A stretch of DNA of 49,661 bases from Lewinella cohaerens DSM 23179. Lineage in GTDB: Bacteria > Bacteroidota > Bacteroidia > Chitinophagales > Saprospiraceae. Position 1 is the stretch's first letter; every line of letters starts with the position of its first letter. The position numbers were made by a program, and so were the translations under genes. Positions 7,789-15,921 of the stretch are shown piece by piece. Under the pieces are notes generated by a model that had not been told where the DNA came from, searched no databases, and was given only the letters and a program-made list of their open reading frames with translations. The stretch lies in the NCBI RefSeq assembly GCF_000379805.1, contig NZ_KB903531.1, positions 400,960 to 450,620 on the forward strand. The letters run 5' to 3'.

Positions 7789-7870
7789 CAAGGCAAATTC
7801 ATGAATTTGCCCTTGGTGTCTTTGGTCGTTTAATTCCCTCGATATACCGGTTAAATTCGTGAATTTAACC
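7789..7870. terminator. Twin palindromes between convergent genes
   Basis: GGCAAATTCATGAATTTGCC (7792-7811) is a perfect 20-nt palindrome, extended by CAA/TTG. GGTTAAATTC/GAATTTAACC (7849-7870) is a second one with the same AAATTC-TGAATTT core but a changed, compensated outer pair. They follow the namZ stop, facing the convergent MBL gene. They probably end transcripts in both directions. The spacer also holds a degenerate direct repeat (CTTGGTGTCTTTGGT near 7812 and CTTGGTGTCCTTTGGT near 7924). Confidence 0.55.
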
Positions 7871-7942
7871 TATCAAATCCTCCCCCTTATATGCCCTTAT
7901 AATCTCTTATATGGTTCAAAAACCTTGGTGTCCTTTGGTGGT

Positions 7943-8809
7943 TCACCCCCCTTCTAATTCCAGCTTAGCCAAAGCCAGGTTGGCCTGATGGTACTTCTTT
8001 TGAATGTGCTGAAAGTCGGGATACTTTTCCCATAATTCTGTTTCCGGAAAAGCGGCCTCCCCTCGGCCATAAGCCATCAATGCATCTAGATACCACTGCG
8101 ATGCTTGCCAGCGTGCTTGCATCTCCTGCCGATCTTGTGTGACGGCACCGTGCCCAGCCACTAAAGTCCTTACCGATAAATCGTTTAACAAGCGACCTAA
8201 TAGTGCTAACGTCTTTTGGTAAGCCAAAACACTGTAATAGATAAACGGAAACTCTACCCCACAAAGATAATCTCCCGTGATCAGCGTACCTGTGGCTTCA
8301 TGAAAAGCAATCAATCCATCACGATTATGCCCTGGGGCTTGATAAAAATGGTAGATATCTCCTGCAATTTCATGTTGTTCTGTAGGCTCACTTATAATCA
8401 AATCCGCCTTTTGAGGGTAGCTTACAGGCCAAGGAGGAGATAAGTAATATTGATCATAAAATTGACGAATCTCTTCTAGCTGTTGATGCCATTCCGGATT
8501 ACTCAACAATGCTTGTGAAACGATTACCTGAGCTTGGTCACGAAATCGTTCGTAAGCAATAATATGGTCATAATCAGAGTGTGTAAAATAAAGATAAAGA
8601 CTCCGATCACCTTGTAACGTTGCGACTCGCTGCGCAATCTTCTCTACCTCTGAGGGCAGCCAATTCGGGTCTACAAGCAGCATGTGCCGGCCTCCTATAA
8701 TCAAAGTACAGGTGGTTTGCATCAGCTCACTTTCAAAAACCACCAGCTTTTCGTGCTCAAAACTTACTTTCATGTCTTCAAGTTCAGGATTTATTTTGGA
8801 AATGAGCAA
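7943..8809 (-). CDS. MBL-fold metallo-hydrolase
   Basis: 288 residues, or 276 from the ATG at 8773, where the conserved part begins (MKVSFEHEKLVV). It shows metallo-beta-lactamase landmarks: LLVDPNW near residue 46, FTHSDYDHI at 75-83, APGHNRDGL, GDYLCG and AGHG. The metal motif reads H77-x-D79-x-D81-H82, an HxDxDH variant of the usual HxHxDH, seen in part of this superfamily. Substrate unknown; glyoxalase II-like or lactonase-like activity cannot be separated by eye. Both neighbours face other ways (convergent namZ, divergent AAA+ gene), so it is probably transcribed alone. No signal peptide, so cytoplasmic. Confidence 0.8.
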   Translation of the reverse strand: MLISKINPELEDMKVSFEHEKLVVFESELMQTTCTLIIGGRHMLLVDPNWLPSEVEKIAQRVATLQGDRSLYLYFTHSDYDHIIAYERFRDQAQVIVSQALLSNPEWHQQLEEIRQFYDQYYLSPPWPVSYPQKADLIISEPTEQHEIAGDIYHFYQAPGHNRDGLIAFHEATGTLITGDYLCGVEFPFIYYSVLAYQKTLALLGRLLNDLSVRTLVAGHGAVTQDRQEMQARWQASQWYLDALMAYGRGEAAFPETELWEKYPDFQHIQKKYHQANLALAKLELEGG

Positions 8810-8939
8810 ATATTTTGGAATTTTACGGCTTAGGATTGCGTTCTTGCTGAACGGTTAGGGGTAATAAAATCCCCCAACAAGCTCTAATGTCTACACATTA
8901 CTCCAGTCCCAATAATGCGCTCCAAAAAACAACCTTTTC

Positions 8940-10256
8940 ATGGACCAAAATGCTATCAATAATCTTCGCGAAGCGCTTGCGCATTCTCCAGATAATATCC
9001 CTTTGCGTTTGCACCTCGCTCAGTCGCTCGCCCAACTGTTTCAATACCAGGAGGCAGAACAGGAGTTTAAGGCCGTCTTACGATTAAGTCCACAACACAA
9101 GGATGCAAAATTCGGTTTAGCGAAAGCTTATTTCCATCAGGAAAAATACGGCGTTACCATCGTGGTAATCGAAGAATTGCTTCACCTCGCCCCCGATAAC
9201 GAGAGCTACAAACTTCTCTTGTGTCGGGCTTACTTGCGCAACGACAACAAGGCCGAAGCGCAACAGGCTTTCCAAGAACTGGTTCGTGCCAACCCTACCC
9301 TACGCGACGAAGAACTAGATCAGGCCTTCCGCAACTTTCACTTTGATGCTTCCGCTGATGCAGATGATGGTATTGATGAGGATGCTTTGCGAAGCAACCG
9401 CCCCAGCATCAATTTCAAACATGTCGGTGGTATGGATCGTGTGAAAGAAGAGATCAGCCTCAAGATCATCAAACCACTAGAACACAAAGAACTGTACGCC
9501 GCTTACGGTAAAAAAATTGGAGGAGGCATCCTGATGTACGGCCCTCCCGGCTGTGGAAAAACCCACCTCGCACGAGCAACAGCAGGTGAAATAAATGCAG
9601 AATTTATCAGCGTAGGCATTAGCGATATTTTGGACATGTGGATTGGTAGCAGTGAAAAAAACCTGCACCAACTTTTCGAACAAGCTCGTGCCAAGGCACC
9701 CTGTGTACTTTTCTTTGATGAGGTAGATGCTCTGGGTGCCAGTCGTTCAGATATGCGTCAATCTGCTGGCCGGCAATTAATCAACCAGTTCCTGTCCGAA
9801 CTGGATGGTGTAGATGCTAATAACGATGGCCTACTGGTTATCGGAGCTACCAATGCTCCCTGGCACATGGACCCCGCTTTTCGCCGTCCCGGTCGTTTTG
9901 ATCGAATTCTTTTCGTAGAGCCACCTGACCAAAAAGGGCGGGAGGCTATCTTGCAGATAATGCTGGCTGGTAAGCCAATGGGTAAAGTCGACTTATCCTC
10001 CGTTGCTAAAAAAACAGAAGGCTTTTCCGGTGCGGATTTACAAGCCGTCATCGATCGATGCATTGAAGACAAGCTAAAGGCTTCCTTCAGTACAGGTATT
10101 CCTGATCCTATTGCCACCAAAGACTTGCTCAAAGCTGCTAAAGCACATAAAGCAACTACCCGCGAGTGGTTCAACACCGCTCGTAACTATGCGCTTTATG
10201 CTAACGAAAGTGGCCTTTACGACGACATCCTCTCCTACCTTAAAGTCAAGAAATAA
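8940..10256 (+). CDS. TPR-AAA+ ATPase (CDC48/FtsH-like single AAA domain)
   Basis: 438 residues. Residues 1-125 are helical TPR-like repeats (for example EAEQEFKAVLRLSPQ). After an acidic linker (DASADADDGIDEDA) comes one AAA domain: NFKHVGGMDRVKEEI, Walker A GPPGCGKT (201-208), Walker B VLFFDE (256-261), and the second region of homology with PAFRRPGRFDR and arginine fingers near 316-319. The small helical lid follows (GFSGADLQAVIDR). These features predict a hexameric unfoldase or remodeller that recruits clients through its TPRs. No protease domain is attached. The next gene, also TPR, starts 4 bp after the stop, so the two are co-translated and may form one system. The target is unknown. 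Confidence 0.87.
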   Translation: MDQNAINNLREALAHSPDNIPLRLHLAQSLAQLFQYQEAEQEFKAVLRLSPQHKDAKFGLAKAYFHQEKYGVTIVVIEELLHLAPDNESYKLLLCRAYLRNDNKAEAQQAFQELVRANPTLRDEELDQAFRNFHFDASADADDGIDEDALRSNRPSINFKHVGGMDRVKEEISLKIIKPLEHKELYAAYGKKIGGGILMYGPPGCGKTHLARATAGEINAEFISVGISDILDMWIGSSEKNLHQLFEQARAKAPCVLFFDEVDALGASRSDMRQSAGRQLINQFLSELDGVDANNDGLLVIGATNAPWHMDPAFRRPGRFDRILFVEPPDQKGREAILQIMLAGKPMGKVDLSSVAKKTEGFSGADLQAVIDRCIEDKLKASFSTGIPDPIATKDLLKAAKAHKATTREWFNTARNYALYANESGLYDDILSYLKVKK

Positions 10257-10260
10257 CCCT

Positions 10261-11526
10261 ATGAGCAACGACCACAGTCTCCAAAAAGCAAAGCTCTACT
10301 ATAACCAACAACGTTTTCCAGAAGCTGAACGAGAAGTCCGACAGCACCTAAGTGAAAACCCCGACGAGGTTTATGCACTCTTCCTACTGGCAGAGGTGCT
10401 CTCTGCACAAAATCAGCACGAAGAAGCACTGGAAATCAATTCCCGAGCACGAGGGTTTAGCCCCAACGATGATGAACTGATTGCTCAAAGAGCATTGATC
10501 CTCTTCCGACTCGACAGAGAACCTGAGGCCATAGAAGAGATAGAAAATGCCATTGTTCTGAATCCCACGGTAGGCGCTTATCGTGGCATTCTAGGCGAAT
10601 TGAAACTGGCGACCAAGGATTACAAAGGCGCTCTTGAAGCAGCTAACGCAGGGCTTGGCCTCGACCCCGAAAACACCTTTTGCCTCAACGTTCGTGCCCG
10701 AGCATTGGTAAAACTGGAAAAAGCTGACGAGGCGCTTGATACTATTGCCACTTCGCTGGAACACCAGCCAGAAAACAGCTATACACACGCTAACCTGGGC
10801 TGGTCAAAATTAGAAACCGGTCGCGCGCAGGAAGCACAAGAGCATTTTGCCGAAGCACTCCGCCTACAGCCTAATTTCGAATATGCCCAGGCCGGTATGA
10901 TGGAAGCCATCAAAGCTAAAAACTTCTTCTACCGGCAGTTTTTACGCTACGTTTTTTGGATGAATCGCCTTACGGCACAATACCAATGGGCTTTTATCAT
11001 CGGTATCTACCTAGGTTACCGCGTAGTGAATAACATCGCACAAAATAACCCCGATCTAGCTCCCTTCCTCAACCCTATCCTTTACGCTTACATCGCTTTT
11101 GCCTTGTCCACTTGGTTTTTTGAACCTATCTCTAACCTCTTTTTGTTTCTACACCCTTTCGGTAAATATTTATTGAAACCAAAGGCAAAAATAAGTGCAC
11201 GACTGGTTGGCATCCTACTAGCAGTAGCCTTAGTATTTATTGGATTCCACTTTTTTAGCAACGTGGAACACGAGGGCTACCTATTCTCAGGCATTGGTGC
11301 TATTGCAATGATGATTCCCCTATCTTCTATGTTTGCCGGACGAACGCCTAAAGACCAGCGTATTTTGGTGGGCTCAACCATCTTACTAGGGGCCTTATGG
11401 ATTTTGGGAGTAATAACAGTATTCCTGGGAAATCATGAGATGGCCGACAACCTTATGATGTATTTATTCATCGGTATCTTCCTTTACCAGTGGCTTGCCA
11501 TCGCAAAGGGTGGTAGTCGGTATTAG
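10261..11526 (+). CDS. TPR-repeat integral membrane protein
   Basis: 421 residues from the ATG at 10261, 4 bp after the AAA+ stop. A longer frame reaching back to 10111 would overlap the AAA+ gene and is rejected. Residues 1-225 hold about six TPRs (AEREVRQHLSENPD, EALEINSRARGFSPND, ALEAANAGLGLDPEN and others). The C-terminal half has four to five membrane helices (WAFIIGIYLGYRVV, LVGILLAVALVFIGFHFF, ILVGSTILLGALWILGVI, MYLFIGIFLYQWLAI). The TPRs probably face the cytoplasm and may dock the neighbouring TPR-AAA+ ATPase to the membrane; this is inferred from operon position. No enzymatic motif is visible. Confidence 0.8.
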   Translation: MSNDHSLQKAKLYYNQQRFPEAEREVRQHLSENPDEVYALFLLAEVLSAQNQHEEALEINSRARGFSPNDDELIAQRALILFRLDREPEAIEEIENAIVLNPTVGAYRGILGELKLATKDYKGALEAANAGLGLDPENTFCLNVRARALVKLEKADEALDTIATSLEHQPENSYTHANLGWSKLETGRAQEAQEHFAEALRLQPNFEYAQAGMMEAIKAKNFFYRQFLRYVFWMNRLTAQYQWAFIIGIYLGYRVVNNIAQNNPDLAPFLNPILYAYIAFALSTWFFEPISNLFLFLHPFGKYLLKPKAKISARLVGILLAVALVFIGFHFFSNVEHEGYLFSGIGAIAMMIPLSSMFAGRTPKDQRILVGSTILLGALWILGVITVFLGNHEMADNLMMYLFIGIFLYQWLAIAKGGSRY

Positions 11527-11571
11527 ATTAGTCTACAGAAGTTTGTCCTTCATCGAATAAAGGCTTGTAAC

Positions 11572-11608
11572 CAAGGTACAATGAATACCTTGTGTTCGTG
11601 ATTTTTTT
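11572..11608 (+). terminator. Possible terminator between TPR gene and sppA
   Basis: CAAGGTA (11572-11578) pairs with TACCTTG (11586-11592) around a 7-nt loop. A run of seven T (11602-11608) follows after 9 nt. The gap makes it a weak intrinsic terminator. It would separate the AAA+/TPR pair from sppA. Confidence 0.4.
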
Positions 11609-11640
11609 ATCCCAAATTTCGCGTTCCCAAACAAAACAGC

Positions 11641-13410
11641 ATGCGTCAATTTTTCAAGTTTCTTTTCGCTTCGTGCCTAGGCACTTTCATTGCCCTTTTC
11701 GTAATTTTCTTTATTGTCGTTGGCAGTATAGGAGCCCTGGCCAGCAAAGCTGACCAAGCGACTCCTGTGAGCGCTAATTCGGTTTTACACCTCAAGCTGA
11801 ACCAGGCGATTCCTGAATTAATGGACAATATTGAAACCGCAAGTTTTGAGCTTGACCCTGAACGTACCCTGGGGCTGCACGACATTATCAAGGCCATTGA
11901 AAAGGCTAAAGACGACGATAAGATAAAAGGTATTTTCCTCGAACCAGAAATGCCAATGGCCAGCTTTACGACCATGCGCACTATTCGTGAGGCGCTAGTG
12001 GATTTTCGCACCAGCGGCAAATTCATTTACGCCTATGCTCCTTATTATGCGCAAGGCGGCTACTACCTCTCTTCGGTTGCTGACAAGGTAACGCTGGCTC
12101 CCCTAGGTGTGGTAGACTGGCGTGGATTCTCCGCTCAATACCCATTTTTCAAAGATGTACTGGACCGTATCGGTGTAGATTATGAAGTCTTTTTTGCTGG
12201 CCGTTACAAAAGTGCTTCCGAGCCTTATCGTCGCAACAGCATGTCGGAGCCTAGCAAAGATCAAACTCGCGCTTTCTTGGGAGAAATGTATCGCCTAATG
12301 CTCGAGGATGTAAGCGAGACCAGAGGACTTTCCACGGCTGCCCTTGACAGACTAGCGGCTACTTATGCAGGTATAGATCCTGATGATGCGCTAAGCACAG
12401 GGCTAGTAGACCAAATCATCTACCGCGAGGAATTACTCGATCAGTTGCGCGGCCAAATCGGGTTAGAGAGTAACGAGGATATCAATTTTGTCAAATTAGG
12501 TGGCTACTATAATCCATTATTGGAAGATGTTAATCATGGTGGTGAAAAAATCGCCCTGCTAATGGCTGAAGGCGTCATTGTCGACGGTAAGGGCCAAGTA
12601 GCACAAGTAGGCGACAAAACCTACGTCAAGCTAATAGAAGAACTCAAGAACGACGAAAGCGTCAAAGCAGTCGTACTCCGCGTCAACTCCCCTGGCGGTA
12701 GCGCCATGGCTTCTGATCATATCTGGCAAGCCCTGATGGACCTCAAGGCCAGCGGTAAGCCACTGGTCGTATCAATGGGGGCCGTTGCTGCTTCCGGCGG
12801 CTACTACATCGCTGCTCCTGCTGATCATATTCTTGCTGAACCCAGTACCATTACCGGTAGTATCGGTGTAGTAAGTGCTATTCCTCAGTTTCAGGAATTA
12901 CTAAAACAGAAAATTGGCGTTCACTTTGACAGTGTAAAAACTGGCCCATTCGCCGCAGGCATCAACCCGGCATTCGATATGTCAGAAGGAGAAAAAGCCC
13001 TCTTGCGGGCACGTACCCAAAAGATGTATGAAACCTTCCTCAGCAGAGTAAGTACAGGCCGTGAAATGTTGGTATCAGAGGTAGATAGTGTTGCACAAGG
13101 CCGAGTATGGGTTGGCACCACCGCAAAAGAAATTGGCCTGGTAGATGAACTAGGCAACCTGGATGCCGCCATCACAAAAGCAGCAGAACTAGCCAGCTTA
13201 GAGGATTACCACACCACCACCTATCCCACGCCGCAACACCCTTGGGAGCGCTTGGCCAACGAGTTGCTCAATCCCCAAGATGCACTGCAAAAAATGGCAC
13301 TCAAGGAACAGCTGGGCAGCTTCTACCCTTACTACAACTACCTAAAGGAAATGTCTGATGGCCAAGGGATGCAAATGCGCCTCCCATTTATGATGGATGG
13401 AGGCTTTTAG
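11641..13410 (+). CDS. sppA: Signal peptide peptidase SppA, 67K type
   Basis: 589 residues, the length of the duplicated-domain (67K) form. A membrane anchor is at residues 12-33 (CLGTFIALFVIFFIVVGSIG). The N-terminal domain supplies the general base Lys190 (AGRYKSASEPYRRNS). The C-terminal domain supplies the nucleophile Ser385 (MGAVAASGGYYIAAPAD) after RVNSPGGSAMASD, and ends its core with ITGSIGVV. These match the Ser-Lys dyad split across domains known from E. coli SppA. It degrades cleaved signal peptides in the membrane. It is monocistronic or follows the TPR genes, with a weak terminator between them. Confidence 0.95.
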   Translation: MRQFFKFLFASCLGTFIALFVIFFIVVGSIGALASKADQATPVSANSVLHLKLNQAIPELMDNIETASFELDPERTLGLHDIIKAIEKAKDDDKIKGIFLEPEMPMASFTTMRTIREALVDFRTSGKFIYAYAPYYAQGGYYLSSVADKVTLAPLGVVDWRGFSAQYPFFKDVLDRIGVDYEVFFAGRYKSASEPYRRNSMSEPSKDQTRAFLGEMYRLMLEDVSETRGLSTAALDRLAATYAGIDPDDALSTGLVDQIIYREELLDQLRGQIGLESNEDINFVKLGGYYNPLLEDVNHGGEKIALLMAEGVIVDGKGQVAQVGDKTYVKLIEELKNDESVKAVVLRVNSPGGSAMASDHIWQALMDLKASGKPLVVSMGAVAASGGYYIAAPADHILAEPSTITGSIGVVSAIPQFQELLKQKIGVHFDSVKTGPFAAGINPAFDMSEGEKALLRARTQKMYETFLSRVSTGREMLVSEVDSVAQGRVWVGTTAKEIGLVDELGNLDAAITKAAELASLEDYHTTTYPTPQHPWERLANELLNPQDALQKMALKEQLGSFYPYYNYLKEMSDGQGMQMRLPFMMDGGF

Positions 13411-13561
13411 TGTTCGCTGCGCTCACGGGGCTAAGTTAATTGGTTCTAGATTCTCCAAAGAACTAGCTAAAACGTGATCCAGATTTAAAGAGGAGATACA
13501 TCATCTAGGGGGGTGCAAAAACCGCGAGAGCAGCGAGCACCTCCGTGAGCGCAGCGAACAC
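13410..13561. repeat. 152-bp intergenic segment with perfect 19-bp terminal inverted repeats
   Basis: GTGTTCGCTGCGCTCACGG (13410-13428) is exactly the reverse complement of CCGTGAGCGCAGCGAACAC (13543-13561). The segment fills almost all of the space between the convergent sppA and crotonase genes. TAGGGGGG (13506-13513) can also pair with CCCCCCTA just outside the right repeat. It could be a miniature mobile or REP-type element, or a large bidirectional terminator. Its sequence is unlike the 158-bp element found elsewhere in the window. Confidence 0.6.
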
Positions 13562-13567
13562 TCCCCC

Positions 13568-14350
13568 CTACTTCCCCGTAAAGTTAGCCGCCCGCTTCTC
13601 AACAAAAGCTTGCGCTCCTTCCTTGAAATCGTCGGTCTGGGTGACATCCCCGAAACCGGTAACTTCATTGGCAAACCCATCGACATCGTACTGAAAATAG
13701 GCGTTGACGGCTTCGATCACTTTAGCGATTGCGCGCGGGCCTTTGGTGGCAATTTTTTGTAGCAGTTCCTTCGCCTTAGCTACTTCTTCACCAGGTGCTA
13801 CAACATAGTTCACCAACCCAAGCTGTAGCGCATCTTCTGCGCCTAGCATATCGCCGGTCATCATCAATTCTGTTGCTTTTGTTTTGCCAATGCATTGGAT
13901 CAACCGCTGCGTGCCTCCATAACCGGGGATGATGCCTAAGTTTACTTCTGGCTGGCCAAAACGCGCCTTCTCTCCTGCTATTCGCAGGTGGCAAGCCATC
14001 GCTAATTCACAACCACCGCCCAGTGCAAAGCCTTGAATAGCAGCAACTACAGGCACCTGCGAACGCTCAATCAAGAAGAAGACATCCTGCCCACGTTGGG
14101 CCATATTTGCGCCACCTTCTCCTTCCAGGCTGGTAAACTCCTTGATATCAGCACCAGCTACAAAAGCACGGTCGCCAGCACCCGTAAGGATCACTCCCCG
14201 AACATCGCTACGCTTAGGCAAATCTTCCCCAAAAAATTGCGCCAAATCGCTTATCGTTTGTTGGTTCAAGGCATTAAGCGCCTTCTCGCGGTTGATCATT
14301 ACAGTGAGAAAGGGACCCTCTTCGGTCACCAGCAGATTTTGGTAGGACAT
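13568..14350 (-). CDS. Enoyl-CoA hydratase/isomerase (crotonase)
   Basis: 260 residues from the ATG at 14350 (MSYQNLLVTEEGP), the standard crotonase length; the 25-residue upstream extension is not conserved-looking. Oxyanion-hole elements AFVAGADIKEF and FALGGGCELAMAC are clear. Both catalytic glutamates of true hydratases are present, Glu115 and Glu135, at the usual 20-residue spacing, followed by GIIPGYGGTQRL. The likely reaction is hydration of short-chain trans-2-enoyl-CoA (crotonyl-CoA) in beta-oxidation or butanoate metabolism. No other fatty-acid gene is adjacent, so the pathway is not fixed. Confidence 0.92.
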   Translation of the reverse strand: MSYQNLLVTEEGPFLTVMINREKALNALNQQTISDLAQFFGEDLPKRSDVRGVILTGAGDRAFVAGADIKEFTSLEGEGGANMAQRGQDVFFLIERSQVPVVAAIQGFALGGGCELAMACHLRIAGEKARFGQPEVNLGIIPGYGGTQRLIQCIGKTKATELMMTGDMLGAEDALQLGLVNYVVAPGEEVAKAKELLQKIATKGPRAIAKVIEAVNAYFQYDVDGFANEVTGFGDVTQTDDFKEGAQAFVEKRAANFTGK

Positions 14351-14591
14351 GTTAAGCTTTTTTATTTTCCGTAAAGGTAGAACAGTTGACGCGAAGGATG
14401 GGAACAACACAAAAACAAATTTCAAAATTCCGCACCATAATGATCATTTTTTTTGCAGCCTGCCAAGGCACCGCGCTATCCGTTATAATGTGCTCGCGAA
14501 GCTCCGCGCATTCCACTGCTATCGCTGGCTGAGGAGAACAAGCAAGTAGGTTCTACCGAAAACCATTTGCACCACTATCCGTTTCACCACT

Positions 14592-15086
14592 ATGAAAAAA
14601 AGAATTAAACCCGGCCCCGGGCAAGAAAGTGTTTGGGATTATCCACGCCCGCCTCGCCTGGAAAGCGTAAGTAAGCACATCAAGGTATATTGGCATGGCC
14701 ATTTACTTGCTAGTACCAACCAGGCTTACCGGGTTCTTGAAACCAGTCACCCTCCTGTTTATTACCTCCCGCAGGATGATATTCAAATGACTCTTCTCAA
14801 AAAAAACACCGGCCAACGTACTTTTTGCGAGTGGAAAGGTAGTGCTGAGTATTGGCACATCGTCAGTCCAGAGGGTACAAGTAAATCTGCTGGCTGGAGT
14901 TACCCTTCTCCTAACCAGCGCTTTGCACTCATCAAAGACTACGTTGCATTTTACCCAAGTAGAGTAACCTCTTGCTACGTCAATGATGAATTGGTAAAAG
15001 CCCAGGAAGGTGATTTTTACGGCGGCTGGATTACCAATGATATAGTAGGGCCTTTTAAAGGGGCACCCGGCTCATGGGGCTGGTAA
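14592..15086 (+). CDS. DUF427 family protein
   Basis: 164 residues. The pattern fits DUF427: SVWDYPRPPRLESV, KVYWHGHLLASTNQAYRVLETSHPPVYYLPQDDI, CEWKGSAEYWHI, WSYPSPNQRFALIKDYVAFYPSR and a closing GGWITNDIVGPFKGAPGSWGW. The fold is a small beta structure of unknown biochemical role. No signal peptide, so cytoplasmic. It is divergent from the crotonase gene across about 240 bp that contain no clear promoter match. Confidence 0.87.
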   Translation: MKKRIKPGPGQESVWDYPRPPRLESVSKHIKVYWHGHLLASTNQAYRVLETSHPPVYYLPQDDIQMTLLKKNTGQRTFCEWKGSAEYWHIVSPEGTSKSAGWSYPSPNQRFALIKDYVAFYPSRVTSCYVNDELVKAQEGDFYGGWITNDIVGPFKGAPGSWGW

Positions 15087-15144
15087 GGTTCCATAGCACA
15101 AGTCTCGTCAAAAGAAAAAGCAAGATCAGATTAGCCAATTTTTC

Positions 15145-15231
15145 TTAACCGCATAGGAAGAAAACCAAACGTAAAAAGAATACCGCCAGTGCCCAATACC
15201 ACTTTGGAATTGTTGTTGTTCGATTTTCCAT
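15145..15231 (-). CDS. Possible 28-residue single-span membrane peptide
   Basis: An ATG-to-TAA frame of 28 codons starting MENRTTTIPKWYWALAVFF and continuing to a hydrophobic C-terminus, predicting one transmembrane segment after a short polar start. It lies alone in the gap between DUF427 and the beta-barrel gene. The PKWYW-plus-hydrophobic start recalls the N-terminus of small multi-span proteins in this phylum, so it may be a decayed remnant. There is no independent coding evidence. Confidence 0.25.
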   Translation of the reverse strand: MENRTTTIPKWYWALAVFFLRLVFFLCG

Positions 15232-15301
15232 TTTATATCGTTTAGCATTGAAGATTAAATCAGAATCAGCCCAAATGAAGCCTCTCTAAAGTAAGCGAAT
15301 C

Positions 15302-15904
15302 TTATCGAATCTTCTTTACTGGGCGAAAGTTATCTAACATAAAGCCTATAGACAGCTGCAAGTCATGCTGGTCGCGTTGACGGATATCACCGGTGGGTAG
15401 AAAATCACCTGCGGTTATATCGTAGGCCAGAATATTTTCAGAAAAGGGCGTAATCTGGGTATAATTGAGGCTTACGGTAAAGCGCCCTAAACGATAACCC
15501 GAATAAAGTCTAAAATAAGGATTAAAGCCTGATTGATACTCATATAGATAAGGGCCATCCGTTGTATAACTAGCATCGAATAAGGTTCCAAACTCTGCCT
15601 TTGCAAAACATTTATGCCGCTGGCTACCGATCCACCGGTACTGAACCCCCAAGGTAGAAAAAGACCGCGTTGTGCTAACCGACAACACACTCATACCACC
15701 GATACTGACACCACAACCTAATCCCGGTTTCCCCTGATAGCCTATTGCACCGTTAATATGAGTGGAGGCACCACCATCATTCAAAAACTGAGGGTGTGCT
15801 CCTACAAAAAGATCAACATAAACTTGGGATACTGACCAGTTAGGTAATGCTCCGAAAGCAAGCAATAGAATGCAATAACGTAAAAAAGATAGGCTGTTCA
15901 TCAT
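15302..15904 (-). CDS. Secreted outer-membrane beta-barrel-like protein
   Basis: 200 residues with a signal peptide (FLRYCILLLAFGALPNWSVS, cleavage before QVYVDLF). The mature part alternates hydrophobic and polar residues with aromatic girdles (TLGVQYRWIG, NPYFRLYSGYRLGRFTVSLNYTQI) and ends LQLSIGFMLDNF, as in small PorT/OmpW-like barrels. No family can be named. It starts 17 bp downstream of the ATP-grasp gene on the same strand and could be co-transcribed with it. The role is unknown. Confidence 0.65.
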   Translation of the reverse strand: MMNSLSFLRYCILLLAFGALPNWSVSQVYVDLFVGAHPQFLNDGGASTHINGAIGYQGKPGLGCGVSIGGMSVLSVSTTRSFSTLGVQYRWIGSQRHKCFAKAEFGTLFDASYTTDGPYLYEYQSGFNPYFRLYSGYRLGRFTVSLNYTQITPFSENILAYDITAGDFLPTGDIRQRDQHDLQLSIGFMLDNFRPVKKIR

Positions 15905-15921
15905 TTCATTTTTGTAATCAC

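Noticed and set aside
10111-10260. Extended N-terminus of the TPR membrane protein
   Set aside because: It would overlap the conserved AAA+ C-terminus out of frame. The ATG at 10261, 4 bp after the stop, is a normal operon start.
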